A stretch of DNA of 64,000 nucleotides, from assembly GCA_017475745.1 (NCBI GenBank), contig JAFVEZ010000031.1, forward strand, positions 58,837-122,836, written 5' to 3'. The notes under the pieces were generated by a model. That model searched no databases, was not told the DNA's origin, and was given only the letters and a program-made list of their open reading frames with translations. A program made the translations under genes and the position numbers. Below, one piece after another: positions 8,756 to 18,235 of the stretch (position 1 is its first letter; every line of letters starts with the position of its first letter). The DNA comes from Selenomonadaceae bacterium (GTDB lineage: Bacteria > Bacillota > Negativicutes > Selenomonadales > Selenomonadaceae).

Positions 8756-10027
8756 TATCCTCGCCAAGCCAAGTCGTTGAAGCTCTCCTCTTGAGAGTCC
8801 TACGATTTTGTCATTAAGATTGAGATTTAATCCAACTTCATTGAGAGCTTGAGATATTAAGGAATCGTCCATCTCTTTGAAGAGAGTGACGTTGTTTCGG
8901 ACAGAAGTTTTGAATAAGTGAGACTGTTGTGGCAAATAAGCAACGGTCTCATTTTTGTATTCCTTTACGAGTTCTCTAAGCAACGTTGACTTTCCACTTC
9001 CGCTCTCGCCTATCACAACGACACAACCACTGGTCTTGAGATAATCGAGATTGAGCGTGATGTTAAGACCTGTACCGCGCAGCGCGTAGATTAAAGATGA
9101 GTTAAGTTCTCTGCTACTATCTTGGTTATAAGAAAGAAGAACACACCGCAAACGATTAATAGAATCACTTGCCCTCACAACTGCGTGAAAGGCTACTCCG
9201 ATCTGTCGTATTGGTAAATAAAACTCCGGTGCGAGTATCAGCAGGAAGAGCGCCGTTTCAAAAGCTATTGAATCGTTAATCAATCTCAACCCTACAGTGA
9301 CAGCTATTAAAGCTATCGACAAAGTGGTGATTAGCTCCAGCGCAAAGGCGGAGATAAAGGCAAGCTTGAGCACATCAAGAGTAGTCTCTGCCGATTGTTT
9401 TGAGGTTACCTTGAGTCTCTCAAGTGCCGTATTACTCTGTTTGAATATCTTGAGAGTAGTGATGGCGGCTATCAGTTCCTTGAAGTTTGAATTAAGCTTA
9501 GACATCTTTGCCAGAGCTTGCTGATTCCTCTTACTTATGGCACCTCCAATCAAATACAACAGAAAGGGCGCTATTGGTAATGTGAGCAGGAATATCAAAG
9601 TAGTCAAGGGATCTAGCATTGCAACGACGAGTATAATCGTTGGCATCAGCACGACAACAGTGAAGATATTTGGAAGTACCTTGATAATGAAGTCATCAAA
9701 CGACTCAACGATATCAAACATCAATGTCAACAGTTTACCACTCTGACCTCGTTCATCGCCAGCAAACCAAGTCTTATGCAGCTTGCTCCTCTGCTTTCTC
9801 TGGAAGTCTAGCGACAACTCATTGAATCGTTTAATTCTGATATTCTCAAGGGCTATCCTGCCAATCATTGCAGTAATCAGGACAATTCCAAATTCTCCAT
9901 TTCTGATTCCAGATTGTAGTAACCAAGCGATCCAAACAATCAAAAGCCCTCGCACCAACTCAACGACCAAGAGCTGGACGAGGACTTTCTTGTATTCACG
10001 AACAAACTTGTTAATGTTGAAGGTCAT
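8564..10027 (-). CDS. cydD: CydD-type ABC transporter, permease-ATPase fusion
   Basis: CydDC exports cysteine and glutathione and is needed to assemble cytochrome bd. The 487-residue protein has a membrane domain with about five or six segments (residues 1-290) and a nucleotide-binding domain. The latter holds Walker A GESGSGKST, a signature LSRGELQRLGLAR in place of LSGGQ, Walker B ILILDEPTAALD and the H-loop IATHD. It is shorter than typical CydD (about 570-590). The start overlaps cydB by 17 bases, so the two are co-translated. The expected partner cydC is absent: directly downstream lies the convergent RTX gene, and the 3' ends overlap by 192 bases. The partner may lie elsewhere, or the protein may act as a homodimer. 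Confidence 0.85.
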   Translation of the reverse strand: MTFNINKFVREYKKVLVQLLVVELVRGLLIVWIAWLLQSGIRNGEFGIVLITAMIGRIALENIRIKRFNELSLDFQRKQRSKLHKTWFAGDERGQSGKLLTLMFDIVESFDDFIIKVLPNIFTVVVLMPTIILVVAMLDPLTTLIFLLTLPIAPFLLYLIGGAISKRNQQALAKMSKLNSNFKELIAAITTLKIFKQSNTALERLKVTSKQSAETTLDVLKLAFISAFALELITTLSIALIAVTVGLRLINDSIAFETALFLLILAPEFYLPIRQIGVAFHAVVRASDSINRLRCVLLSYNQDSSRELNSSLIYALRGTGLNITLNLDYLKTSGCVVVIGESGSGKSTLLRELVKEYKNETVAYLPQQSHLFKTSVRNNVTLFKEMDDSLISQALNEVGLNLNLNDKIVGLSRGELQRLGLARILVSGASILILDEPTAALDVNTKQLIINKIVGLKQRHTLIIATHDSELIGFANEIINLTGLSQT

Positions 10028-11006
10028 TTACCGTGATGCGCTCCTTGAATATACGATAAGTCCAACCTTGGTAAATCAGAACTATCGGAACGAGTACAAC
10101 TGCCGCGCCGGTCATAATGGCAAGGGTATGTGGCGTGGAAGCGGCATTATAGATATTGAGACTCCATTCAGGGTTCAAGCTAGATATCATCAGATTCGGG
10201 AACAGTGCAGTAAATAAACCGACCGTGATAGCTGCAATGCTGAGTGTACTTGCAATGAAAGAACATTTGAAGCACTCTCTCTTGAATGAGCAGATTGAGT
10301 AGATCAAGCAGGCAGCACCAATGAAGATTGGAGTCAATCCGGCAGACACACCAAAACTGATAACAGTAGCCGCAATGAAGGCAACACCGAGGAGCAGAGC
10401 AATTATCCCGAACTTGAAAGCTTTGGTCTTGATGTTCAAAAGGAGTCTGCCGTCACCAAGCTTGAGCATAAGGAAGTTAGCACCGTGATAGAGGAAGATT
10501 GCTGCAAAGGTGATGCCCGCAAGGAGAGTATAAGGAGAGAGCAAATCAAAGAAACCACCAAGGTAGTGCATTTGTGAATCAATGGGCAAACCTTTTAGTA
10601 GGTTAGTCATCGCTACTCCCCAAAGGATAGCTGGAACGGTTGAGCCGAATATTATAGCCCAATCCCAAAGCTTTCGCCAGTCAGAGGAAGGGTGCTTTCC
10701 TCTGAGTTCAAAGGCAACGCCGCGAAGAATCAACGCCATTAACATAAGGAAGAGCGCGATATAAAAGGTACTGAACATTGTGGCATAAACGTGAGGAAAG
10801 GCCGCAAACAGAGCACCGCCAGCGGTTATCATCCAGACTTCATTGCCGTCCCAAACAGGACCGATTGAACGAATAAGCATTGAACGCTCCTCATCATTCT
10901 TGCCGATTAGTAGCATACCAACGCCATAATCAAAACCCTCAAGGATAAAAAAGCCTGTAAAAAGTACCGTTATCAAAACAAACCAAACTATATTAAGTAT
11001 TTCCAT
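10011..11006 (-). CDS. cydB: Cytochrome bd ubiquinol oxidase subunit II
   Basis: CydB pairs with CydA in the inner-membrane quinol oxidase that reduces O2 to water at high affinity. In an anaerobe this would protect against oxygen. The 331-residue hydrophobic protein has about eight membrane segments and the family motif ILEGFDYGVGML near the N-terminus, followed by WDGNEVWMITAGGALFAAFP, which is also conserved. ATG 11006 is preferred over an upstream TTG at 11021 because GGAGG lies 7 bases before it. The gene follows the coiled-coil gene after 15 bases and overlaps cydD. Confidence 0.95.
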   Translation of the reverse strand: MEILNIVWFVLITVLFTGFFILEGFDYGVGMLLIGKNDEERSMLIRSIGPVWDGNEVWMITAGGALFAAFPHVYATMFSTFYIALFLMLMALILRGVAFELRGKHPSSDWRKLWDWAIIFGSTVPAILWGVAMTNLLKGLPIDSQMHYLGGFFDLLSPYTLLAGITFAAIFLYHGANFLMLKLGDGRLLLNIKTKAFKFGIIALLLGVAFIAATVISFGVSAGLTPIFIGAACLIYSICSFKRECFKCSFIASTLSIAAITVGLFTALFPNLMISSLNPEWSLNIYNAASTPHTLAIMTGAAVVLVPIVLIYQGWTYRIFKERITVNDLQH

Positions 11007-11021
11007 TGAAAACACCTCCAA

Positions 11022-11456
11022 CTATTTCGTCACTATGAAGACCACGAGCGTTACAAACATAGCACCCATACCAACAAGAGCAGCAACAGTTAGGGTTTGG
11101 ATATGTTTAATGGCACTGTCGAATTTAGAATTAGATTCCCTGCGCTCTTCGTCTTGACGTGCACGCATTTCCATAATCTCAGAATGACGCTGATTATCAC
11201 GATCTCTCATCTCAGCTAAGGTCATATCAAACTTATCATTGAGTGCATTCATTTTTACATCGAGAGCATTTACTTTTGTGTCAAGAGCATTTACTTTTGT
11301 GTCAAGAGCATTTACTTTTGTGTCGAGAGCGTTTACTTTCGTATCGAGAGCATTTACTTTTGTATCAAGTGCATTTACTTTTGTGTCGAGAGCGTTTACT
11401 TTTGTATCAAGTGCATTTACTTTTTGCACGATCTCTTGAGATTGCTGTTCACTCAT
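11022..11456 (-). CDS. Tail-anchored coiled-coil protein with perfect heptad repeats, inside the cyd operon
   Basis: This protein of 144 residues is of no recognised family. From about residue 12 it has eight tandem copies of the heptad VNALD(T/V)K followed by MNALNDK, a strong parallel coiled-coil pattern. Next comes a charged helix (EMRDRDNQRHSEIMEMRARQ), then one C-terminal membrane segment (about 122-142) ending VTK. It would be anchored in the membrane with the coiled coil in the cytoplasm. It lies between cydA (5-base gap to ATG 11456, with GGAG 9 bases upstream) and cydB (15-base gap), so it is made with the oxidase. A role as an oligomerising accessory subunit is inference. The encoding DNA is a 21-bp minisatellite likely to vary in copy number. 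Confidence 0.75.
   Translation of the reverse strand: MSEQQSQEIVQKVNALDTKVNALDTKVNALDTKVNALDTKVNALDTKVNALDTKVNALDTKVNALDVKMNALNDKFDMTLAEMRDRDNQRHSEIMEMRARQDEERRESNSKFDSAIKHIQTLTVAALVGMGAMFVTLVVFIVTK
11241..11429. repeat. 21-bp tandem repeat, nine units, in the coiled-coil gene
   Basis: Nine adjacent 21-bp units (11241-11261, 11262-11282 and so on to 11429) encode heptads. The six units from 11262 to 11387 are nearly identical. Copy-number change in steps of 21 bp keeps the reading frame. Confidence 0.95.
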
Positions 11457-11461
11457 TTTAA

Positions 11462-12823
11462 TCACTCCAATTCTTCAGTGACTTTCGTGTGGCGAATGTG
11501 GTGAAGAGCTGCAAAGAGTGCCAAAACCGCAAGCACAAGGTAAATAGCCGTAAATCCAATCAAAGTAAGCCAAACCTCACCGGGTGAGAGATTCGGAGAC
11601 ACCGCTTCAGCCGTCTTCTGCAGCCCGACGACAATCCAGGGCTGTCTGCCGGCTTCAACTATGTACCAGCCGACGGAATTGGCAATGAATGGCAGAGGAA
11701 TCAACAGCGGCAATAGCTTCAGCCAGCATTGATATTTAAGGATATCGGCAAACCAAGCCAAAAATCCTGTCAAGACGACTACAGCCAGCATGAATCCTCC
11801 GAAGCCCACCATCACACGGAACGACCAGAACATACCCTTGACATCAGGAATATAGTTGCCACTGCCGTACTTCTCCATTGCTTCTCTCTGAAGATCATTA
11901 ATACCCTTAATCTCACCGTGGAAGCTGTTGTGAACCATAAACGTAAACGCATATGGAATGAGGACTTCATTGTCATTGCGCCCTTGAGCATTGTTAATAT
12001 CAGCATAGACAGCGAATGGAGCAGGGTCTTCAGTCTCCCAAAGAGCCTCAAAAGAAGCCAGCTTCATAGGGTTGAGCGTATTGAGACGTTGAGCGTGGAG
12101 ATGACCGCTACCCATGACACCAAGCAGTCCGATCATCGTATAGAGGGTGGCAAGTTTGAGGACAGACTTGAAGGCAGCGCGAGACTTCTCATCGTGAATG
12201 ATCTTCCAGGCACAAACAGCAATGACAACGAAGCCGCCTGTTGAGAGTCCTGCGAAGAGAGCGTGAAAATACTCGCCAAGTACATAAGGATTTGTAACAA
12301 GCGCGAAGAAGTCAGTCATTACAGCACGACCGCCCTCAATGGCATATCCGACAGGGTTCTGCATAAAGGAATTGGCGACGAGAATCCAAAAAGCGGAGAG
12401 ATTGGAGCCAAATGCAACTAGCCAAATGCAAATACAGTGCTTCTTTTCACTGAGCTTATCCCAGCCGAATATCCAAATACCTAAGAAGGTTGACTCCAGG
12501 AAGAAGGCAGTCAGAGCTTCAAGCGCAAGCGGAGCACCGAAAATGTCTCCCATAAATCTTGCATATTCCGACCAGTTCATACCAAAGTGAAATTCTTGAA
12601 CAATACCAGTAACAACGCCCATTGCGAAGTTAATTAAGAAGATAGTCCCAAAAAATTTGACGAGCTTCTTGAGTTTAATTCTGCCCTCATAGGAACCGCA
12701 GTTGACGTACCAAGTCTCCAAGAGAGCCACAAAGATAGATAAACCTAAAGTAATAGGAACGAACAGAAAATGATAAACGGTAGTAATGGCAAACTGCCAT
12801 CTGGATAATAACAAAGCGTCCAT
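11462..12823 (-). CDS. cydA: Cytochrome bd ubiquinol oxidase subunit I
   Basis: CydA binds hemes b558, b595 and d and oxidises quinol. The 453-residue protein has LSRWQFAITTVYHFLFVP near the N-terminus with the heme-ligand His, the quinol-loop segment MKLASFEALWETED, FRVMVGFGG with the b558-ligand Met, and GRQPWIV. The Q-loop is short, as in Firmicute-type enzymes. ATG 12823 is chosen over GTG 12832 because AAGAAG lies about 8 bases upstream of the ATG. It is first in the cydA-coiled coil-cydB-cydD operon, reading away from gyrA. Confidence 0.96.
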   Translation of the reverse strand: MDALLLSRWQFAITTVYHFLFVPITLGLSIFVALLETWYVNCGSYEGRIKLKKLVKFFGTIFLINFAMGVVTGIVQEFHFGMNWSEYARFMGDIFGAPLALEALTAFFLESTFLGIWIFGWDKLSEKKHCICIWLVAFGSNLSAFWILVANSFMQNPVGYAIEGGRAVMTDFFALVTNPYVLGEYFHALFAGLSTGGFVVIAVCAWKIIHDEKSRAAFKSVLKLATLYTMIGLLGVMGSGHLHAQRLNTLNPMKLASFEALWETEDPAPFAVYADINNAQGRNDNEVLIPYAFTFMVHNSFHGEIKGINDLQREAMEKYGSGNYIPDVKGMFWSFRVMVGFGGFMLAVVVLTGFLAWFADILKYQCWLKLLPLLIPLPFIANSVGWYIVEAGRQPWIVVGLQKTAEAVSPNLSPGEVWLTLIGFTAIYLVLAVLALFAALHHIRHTKVTEELE

Positions 12824-12874
12824 AAAAATCACTTCTTTCGTAGAGGATTATAAGTGCCAATATTTATTAATATA

Positions 12875-12904
12875 ATTATAAACTATAAGAGCTATAAATG
12901 TAAA
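12875..12904 (-). promoter_or_regulatory. Promoter of the cyd operon
   Basis: On the minus strand TTTACA (12904-12899) and TATAAT (12880-12875) are spaced 18 bp, about 52 bases upstream of cydA. Confidence 0.55.
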
Positions 12905-12984
12905 GCGGAAAAATAAAAAACCACCTAGATTGAAAATGTTATGCCTGTCAAATTTTACACTGCCATCTTGACCGAATTTCCAAT

Positions 12985-13013
12985 TTGCCGTAAAATAATG
13001 AAATCGACATTAT
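12985..13013 (+). promoter_or_regulatory. Possible gyrA promoter
   Basis: TTGCCG (12985-12990) and CATTAT (13008-13013) are spaced 17 bp, 30 bases before the gyrA start. The match is weak. Confidence 0.35.
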
Positions 13014-13042
13014 AAATTATCAATGTAACAGAGGTGTAAATA

Positions 13043-15466
13043 TTGAGTTTAGATTTCAATCAAGGTAAAGTTGTGCCCGTTAAATTAGAGCATGAAATGA
13101 AATATTCATACATTGACTATGCAATGAGCGTCATTGTGTCCAGGGCGATACCTGATGTCCGCGACGGTTTAAAGCCTGTCCATCGCAGAATCCTCTATGC
13201 CATGGCTGAAGCTGGAATGTTATCAAATAAGCCCTACAAGAAGTCCGCGCGCATAGTCGGTGAAGTTTTGGGTAAATATCACCCTCATGGCGATAGTTCA
13301 GTCTATGACGCCCTCGTGAGAATGGCGCAAGATTTCTCAATGAGATATCAACTCGCCGACGGCCACGGTAACTTCGGTTCCATTGACGGCGATAGCGCCG
13401 CTGCGATGCGTTATACAGAAGTCAGAATGAGCCAGATCGCAGAGTTGATGCTCCAGGATATTGACCGCGAGACGGTGGAGTTTATCCCAAACTATGACGA
13501 ATCATTAAAAGAGCCTTCCGTCTTGCCGGCGAAGTTTCCGCAACTTCTCGTCAACGGCACTTCGGGCATTGCAGTTGGTATGGCGACGAATATTCCGCCT
13601 CACAATCTCGGTGAGATAATTGATGGCACCCTAATGCTGATCGACAATCCCGATGCTACCATTGCCGATTTAATGACAGTCATCAAAGGTCCAGATTTTC
13701 CGACAAGAGCACAGATCATGGGTGATGAGGGTATTCGCGATGCTTACAATACTGGTCGCGGATCAATCAAGATGAGAGCGGTTACGGAAATTGAAAAGAT
13801 GAGCAACGGCAAGAGTAGAATTGTCGTGACGGAATTGCCATATCAAGTCAACAAATCCAGACTGGTTGAAAGGATAGCCGAACTTGTTCGCGACAAGACC
13901 ATTGAAGGCGTTACTGACTTGCGAGATGAGAGCGATCGTGAAGGTTTAAGGATAGCCATTGATTTAAAACGTGATGTCAATCCGACAATAGTGCTCAACC
14001 TTCTACTCAAGCACACCTCTCTCCAGGAGACCTTCGGAGTTATAATGCTTGCTCTCGTCAACGGCAAGCCGAAAGTAATGAACCTCAAGGAAGTTCTCGA
14101 TCACTACATTAGCCATCAAGAAGAGGTCATCACTCGCCGCACTCAATTTGATCTCAAACGAGCACAGGCAAGAGCGCATATCTTGGAAGGCTTGACCAAG
14201 GCGCTTGAGAAACTCGACGAGGTTATCTCAATCGTCAGAGGTGCAGGTGCAGTGACAGAAGCCCGTGATAACCTCATGGAGCGCTTAAATCTTACCGTTC
14301 ACCAAGCACAGGCAATACTTGACTTGAAACTTCAAAAGCTCACTAGTTTAGAGCGCGATAAAGTAGTAACTGACTACAAAGACACTCTAGCTGCTATCCA
14401 GAACTTCCAAGAGATACTTGCCGATGAGCACAAAGTCCTCGAAATCATCAAGAGTGAACTTACTGCCGTCAAGGATCGTTTTGCTGACGAACGCCGTACT
14501 CAAATAACTTATGAAACGCCGATGGACTTCAAGATTGAGGATTTGATGGACGATAGCGAAGTAGTTGTGACTATAACGCATGGCGGATATATTAAGAGAA
14601 TCTCACTAGATACCTACAAGCGCCAGAAGCGCGGTGGCAAGGGTATCACCGGTATGGGTACCAAAGAAGAAGACTATGTTGAACATCTTCTGATAACTAC
14701 AACCCATACAACCATTCTGCTATTCACAAACAAGGGTAGAGTCTTCTATTTGAAGGCTTATGACATAACCGAGAGCGGACGCCAAGCGAAGGGTACTAAT
14801 ATCGTCAACCTCCTGCAGACAGACGCCGATGAGACCATCACTGCCGCTATACCTGTTAAGACCTTTGACCCGACGCGCTATCTCTTCATGGCAACAAAGC
14901 GCGGTATCGTCAAGAAAGTACAGCTCAGTGAGTTCAAAGCAATCACCAGAAAAGGTATAATCGCTATTAAACTAGACAAGAACGATGAGTTAATCGGTGT
15001 TAAGTTTACTGAAGGTGAAAGATATATCATAATCGGCACTAAGCTGGGAATGGTCATTGCCTTTGACGAAGAAGAAGTTCGCTCAATGGGTAGGAATACT
15101 CGCGGCGTTAAGGGTATCACTCTTAAGAAGGGCGATTGTGTTATCGGTATGGACAAACTCCGCCGCAATGCCGATGTCCTCTCAGTGACGGCTGAAGGCT
15201 ATGGCAAGCGTACTGCAACCGAAGAGTTTAGAGCGCAAGGAAGAGGCGGTATGGGTCTTGTTAATACTAAAATTACAGAAAAAACCGGAGAGGTTGTTGG
15301 TCTCAAGGTTGTCAATTCCGATCAAGAACTCTTACTCATAACTACCGGCGGTATAGTCATTCGCACTGATGTATCTGATATATCGGTCTTTGGTCGCCAT
15401 ACTCAAGGCGTCAAGCTCATCAAAGTCAATGATGGTGACAAGGTGGCTGCTCTTGCAACAATTTGA
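13043..15466 (+). CDS. gyrA: DNA gyrase subunit A
   Basis: GyrA is the breakage-reunion subunit of the type IIA topoisomerase that supercoils DNA. The 807-residue protein has the winged-helix core with the catalytic Tyr in [12 protein letters not shown] and the quinolone-determining segment [15 protein letters not shown], with Ser and Asp at the two usual resistance positions (wild-type pattern). It ends in a six-bladed C-terminal domain. QKRGGKGI matches the GyrA box, which favours GyrA over ParC. The start is TTG at 13043, with AGAGG eight bases upstream. gyrB is not next to it. Confidence 0.95.
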   Translation: MSLDFNQGKVVPVKLEHEMKYSYIDYAMSVIVSRAIPDVRDGLKPVHRRILYAMAEAGMLSNKPYKKSARIVGEVLGKYHPHGDSSVYDALVRMAQDFSMRYQLADGHGNFGSIDGDSAAAMRYTEVRMSQIAELMLQDIDRETVEFIPNYDESLKEPSVLPAKFPQLLVNGTSGIAVGMATNIPPHNLGEIIDGTLMLIDNPDATIADLMTVIKGPDFPTRAQIMGDEGIRDAYNTGRGSIKMRAVTEIEKMSNGKSRIVVTELPYQVNKSRLVERIAELVRDKTIEGVTDLRDESDREGLRIAIDLKRDVNPTIVLNLLLKHTSLQETFGVIMLALVNGKPKVMNLKEVLDHYISHQEEVITRRTQFDLKRAQARAHILEGLTKALEKLDEVISIVRGAGAVTEARDNLMERLNLTVHQAQAILDLKLQKLTSLERDKVVTDYKDTLAAIQNFQEILADEHKVLEIIKSELTAVKDRFADERRTQITYETPMDFKIEDLMDDSEVVVTITHGGYIKRISLDTYKRQKRGGKGITGMGTKEEDYVEHLLITTTHTTILLFTNKGRVFYLKAYDITESGRQAKGTNIVNLLQTDADETITAAIPVKTFDPTRYLFMATKRGIVKKVQLSEFKAITRKGIIAIKLDKNDELIGVKFTEGERYIIIGTKLGMVIAFDEEEVRSMGRNTRGVKGITLKKGDCVIGMDKLRRNADVLSVTAEGYGKRTATEEFRAQGRGGMGLVNTKITEKTGEVVGLKVVNSDQELLLITTGGIVIRTDVSDISVFGRHTQGVKLIKVNDGDKVAALATI

Positions 15467-15475
15467 TTAATCCAC

Positions 15476-15504
15476 TTGACAGTCTGCAATTACAAGTTTA
15501 CAAT
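15476..15504 (+). promoter_or_regulatory. Promoter of ilvE
   Basis: A perfect TTGACA (15476-15481) and TACAAT (15499-15504) are separated by 17 bp, 41 bases before the ilvE start. Confidence 0.8.
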
Positions 15505-15545
15505 AGAATTAATTATGATAAATATATGAATGGAGATGTTTTCTG

Positions 15546-16616
15546 ATGGCAGAGATCAGATTTGAGAAAACTAACAACTTGAAAGCTAAACCAGATGTCT
15601 CAAAGATTGGTTTTGGCACACACTTTACTGACTATATGTTTGAGATGGACTACAACGAGAAGGAAGGCTGGCACGATCCAAGAATCGTTCCTTATCGCAA
15701 TATTGAAGTAAGTCCGGCAAATACGACTCTGCACTATGGTCAAGCTATTTTTGACGGTCTCAAGGCCTACAAACACGGTGACAAGCCTGTTATCTTCCGT
15801 GCCAAGGATCATTTGAACAGAATCAACGTCTCTGCAAAAATCCTTGATATACCAGAAGTGCCGTTTGACGTTATGAATGAAGGTCTCAAGAAGCTAATTG
15901 CACTTGAGAAAGATTGGATTCCAACTGGCAAAGGGCAGTCTTTGTATATTCGTCCTTTTATCTTTGCAAATGATCCATTCCTCGGCGTTAGCGTCAGCCA
16001 CAATTATAAATTCTTGATAATTCTTTCACCTGTTGCCGCTTACTATGCTCACGGTTTCGCTCCAGTTAAGATTATGGTCGAAGATCAATACGTTCGTGCA
16101 GTTCGTGGCGGTCTCGGTGCTGCAAAGACTCCTGCTAACTATGCCGCATCACTCCATGCGGGTCTTGTTGCTCATGAGAAAGGCTACGATCAAGTGCTTT
16201 GGCTTGACGGCGTTGAGCGCAAGTATATTGAGGAAGTCGGCTCAATGAATATCCTCTTCAAGATCAAGGGTGAAGTCATCACTCCTTCACCAAAACTTCA
16301 AACTTCAATTCTTGACGGTATCACTCATCGTACAGTTCTTGAGATTGCTAAGGATTGGGGTATTCCTGCCGTTGAGCGCAAAATCAGCATTGATGAGGTT
16401 ATGCAGGCTTACGAGGACGGTACTTTGGAAGAAGTCTTCGGTAGCGGTACAGCAGCGGTTATTTCACCAGTCGGCTCTCTCATCTACAAAGGTAAAGAGT
16501 ACGTCATCAACGGTGGAAAGATTGGTGAATTTGCTCAGAAGATGTATGATTACATTGAAGGTATCCACATGGGTGAAGTTGAAGATAAGTTCGGTTATAT
16601 TGAAGCCGCTGAATAA
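15546..16616 (+). CDS. ilvE: Branched-chain amino acid aminotransferase
   Basis: This PLP enzyme performs the last step of Leu/Ile/Val synthesis, or the first of their breakdown, by exchanging an amino group with glutamate. The 356 residues match the class IV fold: LHYGQAIFDGLKAY, RINVSAKILDIP, the PLP-binding Lys in GLGAAKTPANYAASL, WLDGVERKYIEEVGSMN and EVFGSGTAAVISPVG. Length and motifs fit the larger BCAT subgroup typical of Firmicutes. A GGAG lies ten bases before the ATG. It is a single-gene unit with a strong promoter. No other ilv or leu gene is nearby. Confidence 0.95.
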   Translation: MAEIRFEKTNNLKAKPDVSKIGFGTHFTDYMFEMDYNEKEGWHDPRIVPYRNIEVSPANTTLHYGQAIFDGLKAYKHGDKPVIFRAKDHLNRINVSAKILDIPEVPFDVMNEGLKKLIALEKDWIPTGKGQSLYIRPFIFANDPFLGVSVSHNYKFLIILSPVAAYYAHGFAPVKIMVEDQYVRAVRGGLGAAKTPANYAASLHAGLVAHEKGYDQVLWLDGVERKYIEEVGSMNILFKIKGEVITPSPKLQTSILDGITHRTVLEIAKDWGIPAVERKISIDEVMQAYEDGTLEEVFGSGTAAVISPVGSLIYKGKEYVINGGKIGEFAQKMYDYIEGIHMGEVEDKFGYIEAAE

Positions 16617-16630
16617 TTAAAATATTTGCT

Positions 16631-16678
16631 TGAGAATGGGGAATGTTATCAACCAGTGTCCTTGATTCCTCATTCTCA
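16631..16678. repeat. Hairpin after ilvE
   Basis: TGAGAATGGGGAA (16631-16643) pairs with TTCCTCATTCTCA (16666-16678) with one G-T pair, giving a 13-bp stem and 22-base loop. No T-tract follows, so it may stabilise the ilvE mRNA end or be a weak terminator. Confidence 0.5.
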
Positions 16679-16709
16679 GCTATATATTGATCAGATTGGT
16701 GGTGTTGAC

Positions 16710-17282
16710 ATGAGTGAAGTAGCTTATTCTTACTCACAGGAAAACGAAGATTATGAAGTTATCAACGGTCAGGTCTATATGATGTCTCGTCCGGGTACTA
16801 ATCATATGATAATTGAAAGAAATATTTTAACTTCTTTTCAAAATTATCTTAAGGGCAAGCGCTGTATACCTTTTAATGAAATTGATGTTTTCCTCAGTGA
16901 AGATGATAATTTTATTCCTGATGTTCTGATTGTTTGTGATCCTGAAATTATCGAAAGTGATGGTATCTATGGCACTCCTGATTTAGTTGTTGAGATTGCT
17001 TCACCTTCAACGGCTCGTCGTGATCGTATGGAAAAGTTCGCAGCTTATGAAAAATATGGTGTCAAAGAATATTGGATTGTCAGTCCTCAAGAAAAAAGAG
17101 TTGAAGTATATCTCCGCAAAGATGACAGGCTGGTTCTGGATAATGTTTATTCCATATATCATGACTTTGAATGGAAACGTCTGACTGATGAGCAAAAAGC
17201 AATGGTTAAACAGTCGATTAAAGTATCATTGTATGATGATTTTTATGTTAAACTTGAAGATATATTTGAAGACATTAAATGA
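16710..17282 (+). CDS. Uma2-family PD-(D/E)XK endonuclease (DUF820)
   Basis: This protein of about 190 residues matches the Uma2 family of restriction-like nucleases, which are common in cyanobacteria and Firmicutes and often of unknown role. Visible motifs are INGQVYMMSRPGTNH, NFIPDVLIVCDP, and the core GTPDLVVEIASPST followed by KFAAYEKYGVKEYWIVSP. These supply the D-x(n)-E catalytic pair and the conserved tail. The frame extends upstream to 16626, but ATG 16710 (MSEVAYSY) fits the family N-terminus and has a GGTGGTG site upstream. Its AT-rich codon use is unlike ilvE, hinting at mobility. Target DNA is unknown. Confidence 0.85.
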   Translation: MSEVAYSYSQENEDYEVINGQVYMMSRPGTNHMIIERNILTSFQNYLKGKRCIPFNEIDVFLSEDDNFIPDVLIVCDPEIIESDGIYGTPDLVVEIASPSTARRDRMEKFAAYEKYGVKEYWIVSPQEKRVEVYLRKDDRLVLDNVYSIYHDFEWKRLTDEQKAMVKQSIKVSLYDDFYVKLEDIFEDIK

Positions 17283-17352
17283 CGGCAAGTTAAGTAGTTT
17301 AGTTTAATTATTGATGATCTGTTAGTTACCTGTTAATAAAGGTGGAATGTGA

Positions 17353-18216
17353 ATGCCGTTTGATGTATCTTTCCCCGCCCATTTCCATGGAATTTTATCC
17401 ACAATATCAGCACTTGATGTTATTGATATACTAATTGTTGCAGCTATCATTTACAAAATTTATGAAATGTTGCAGGAGACCCGCGCCATAACCCTAATCA
17501 AAGGGCTGGCGGTTTTGTTGACTGTAACTGTCGTATGCAGTTGGCTTAATTTACATGTGATATCTTGGCTCTTACAGAAGGCGATTGCAATCTTAACAGT
17601 TGCACTGCCTATAGTATTTCAGCCTGAACTAAGACGAGCACTTGAGCATCTCGGTCAAGGCAAACTCTTGGGCAAGAGCGTTTTCCTTGATGATAACGAA
17701 GTTCAAAATGTCGTTGAGGAACTCGTCAAAGCTTCTAAATCACTTTCGGCAAGCAAGACCGGTGCACTTATAGTCATTGAGCGCAGCATGAAATTAAATG
17801 ACATAAGCTCAACCGGTATTCATATTGATGGACTTATAACTTCTGAATTTCTATTAAATGTATTCATTCCTAATACTCCGCTGCATGACGGTGCTGCTGT
17901 TGTTCGCGGAGACAGACTTATTGCTGCCGGTTGCCTTCTGCCTTTAACTGAAAATCGAGAGCTGTCAACTGAACTTGGAACCAGACACAGAGCGGCGATC
18001 GGTCTTAGTGAGCAATGTGATGCCTTGGTCTTGGTTGTGAGTGAAGAGACCGGCACTATTTCGATTGCCGAGAATGGTCATATAATGCGTCATCTTGATT
18101 CTGATACATTGAGAGCCGCCTTAAAACCAGCATTTCAAACTCCTCAAACGAATATGGGCGGTCTGCTCCTTAAACTCAGAGGCAACAACGACGAAGATGA
18201 CAAAAAGCAAGTTTGA
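17353..18216 (+). CDS. cdaA: Diadenylate cyclase CdaA
   Basis: CdaA makes the second messenger c-di-AMP from two ATP at the membrane. This controls potassium and osmolyte uptake and wall homeostasis. The 287-residue protein has three N-terminal membrane helices (about 20-95) and the DAC domain (about 115-265) with the active-site motifs PLHDGAAVV and GTRHRAAIG. It heads the cdaA-cdaR-glmM arrangement conserved in Firmicutes, here with two extra genes between cdaR and glmM. The short, charged C-terminus (DEDDKKQV) is typical. Confidence 0.96.
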   Translation: MPFDVSFPAHFHGILSTISALDVIDILIVAAIIYKIYEMLQETRAITLIKGLAVLLTVTVVCSWLNLHVISWLLQKAIAILTVALPIVFQPELRRALEHLGQGKLLGKSVFLDDNEVQNVVEELVKASKSLSASKTGALIVIERSMKLNDISSTGIHIDGLITSEFLLNVFIPNTPLHDGAAVVRGDRLIAAGCLLPLTENRELSTELGTRHRAAIGLSEQCDALVLVVSEETGTISIAENGHIMRHLDSDTLRAALKPAFQTPQTNMGGLLLKLRGNNDEDDKKQV

Positions 18217-18235
18217 CTTTTAGGTGAGGTTGATT

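Noticed and set aside
11241..11429. CRISPR-like periodic repeat
   Set aside because: The 21-bp units are directly adjacent with no spacers and encode protein heptads in frame.
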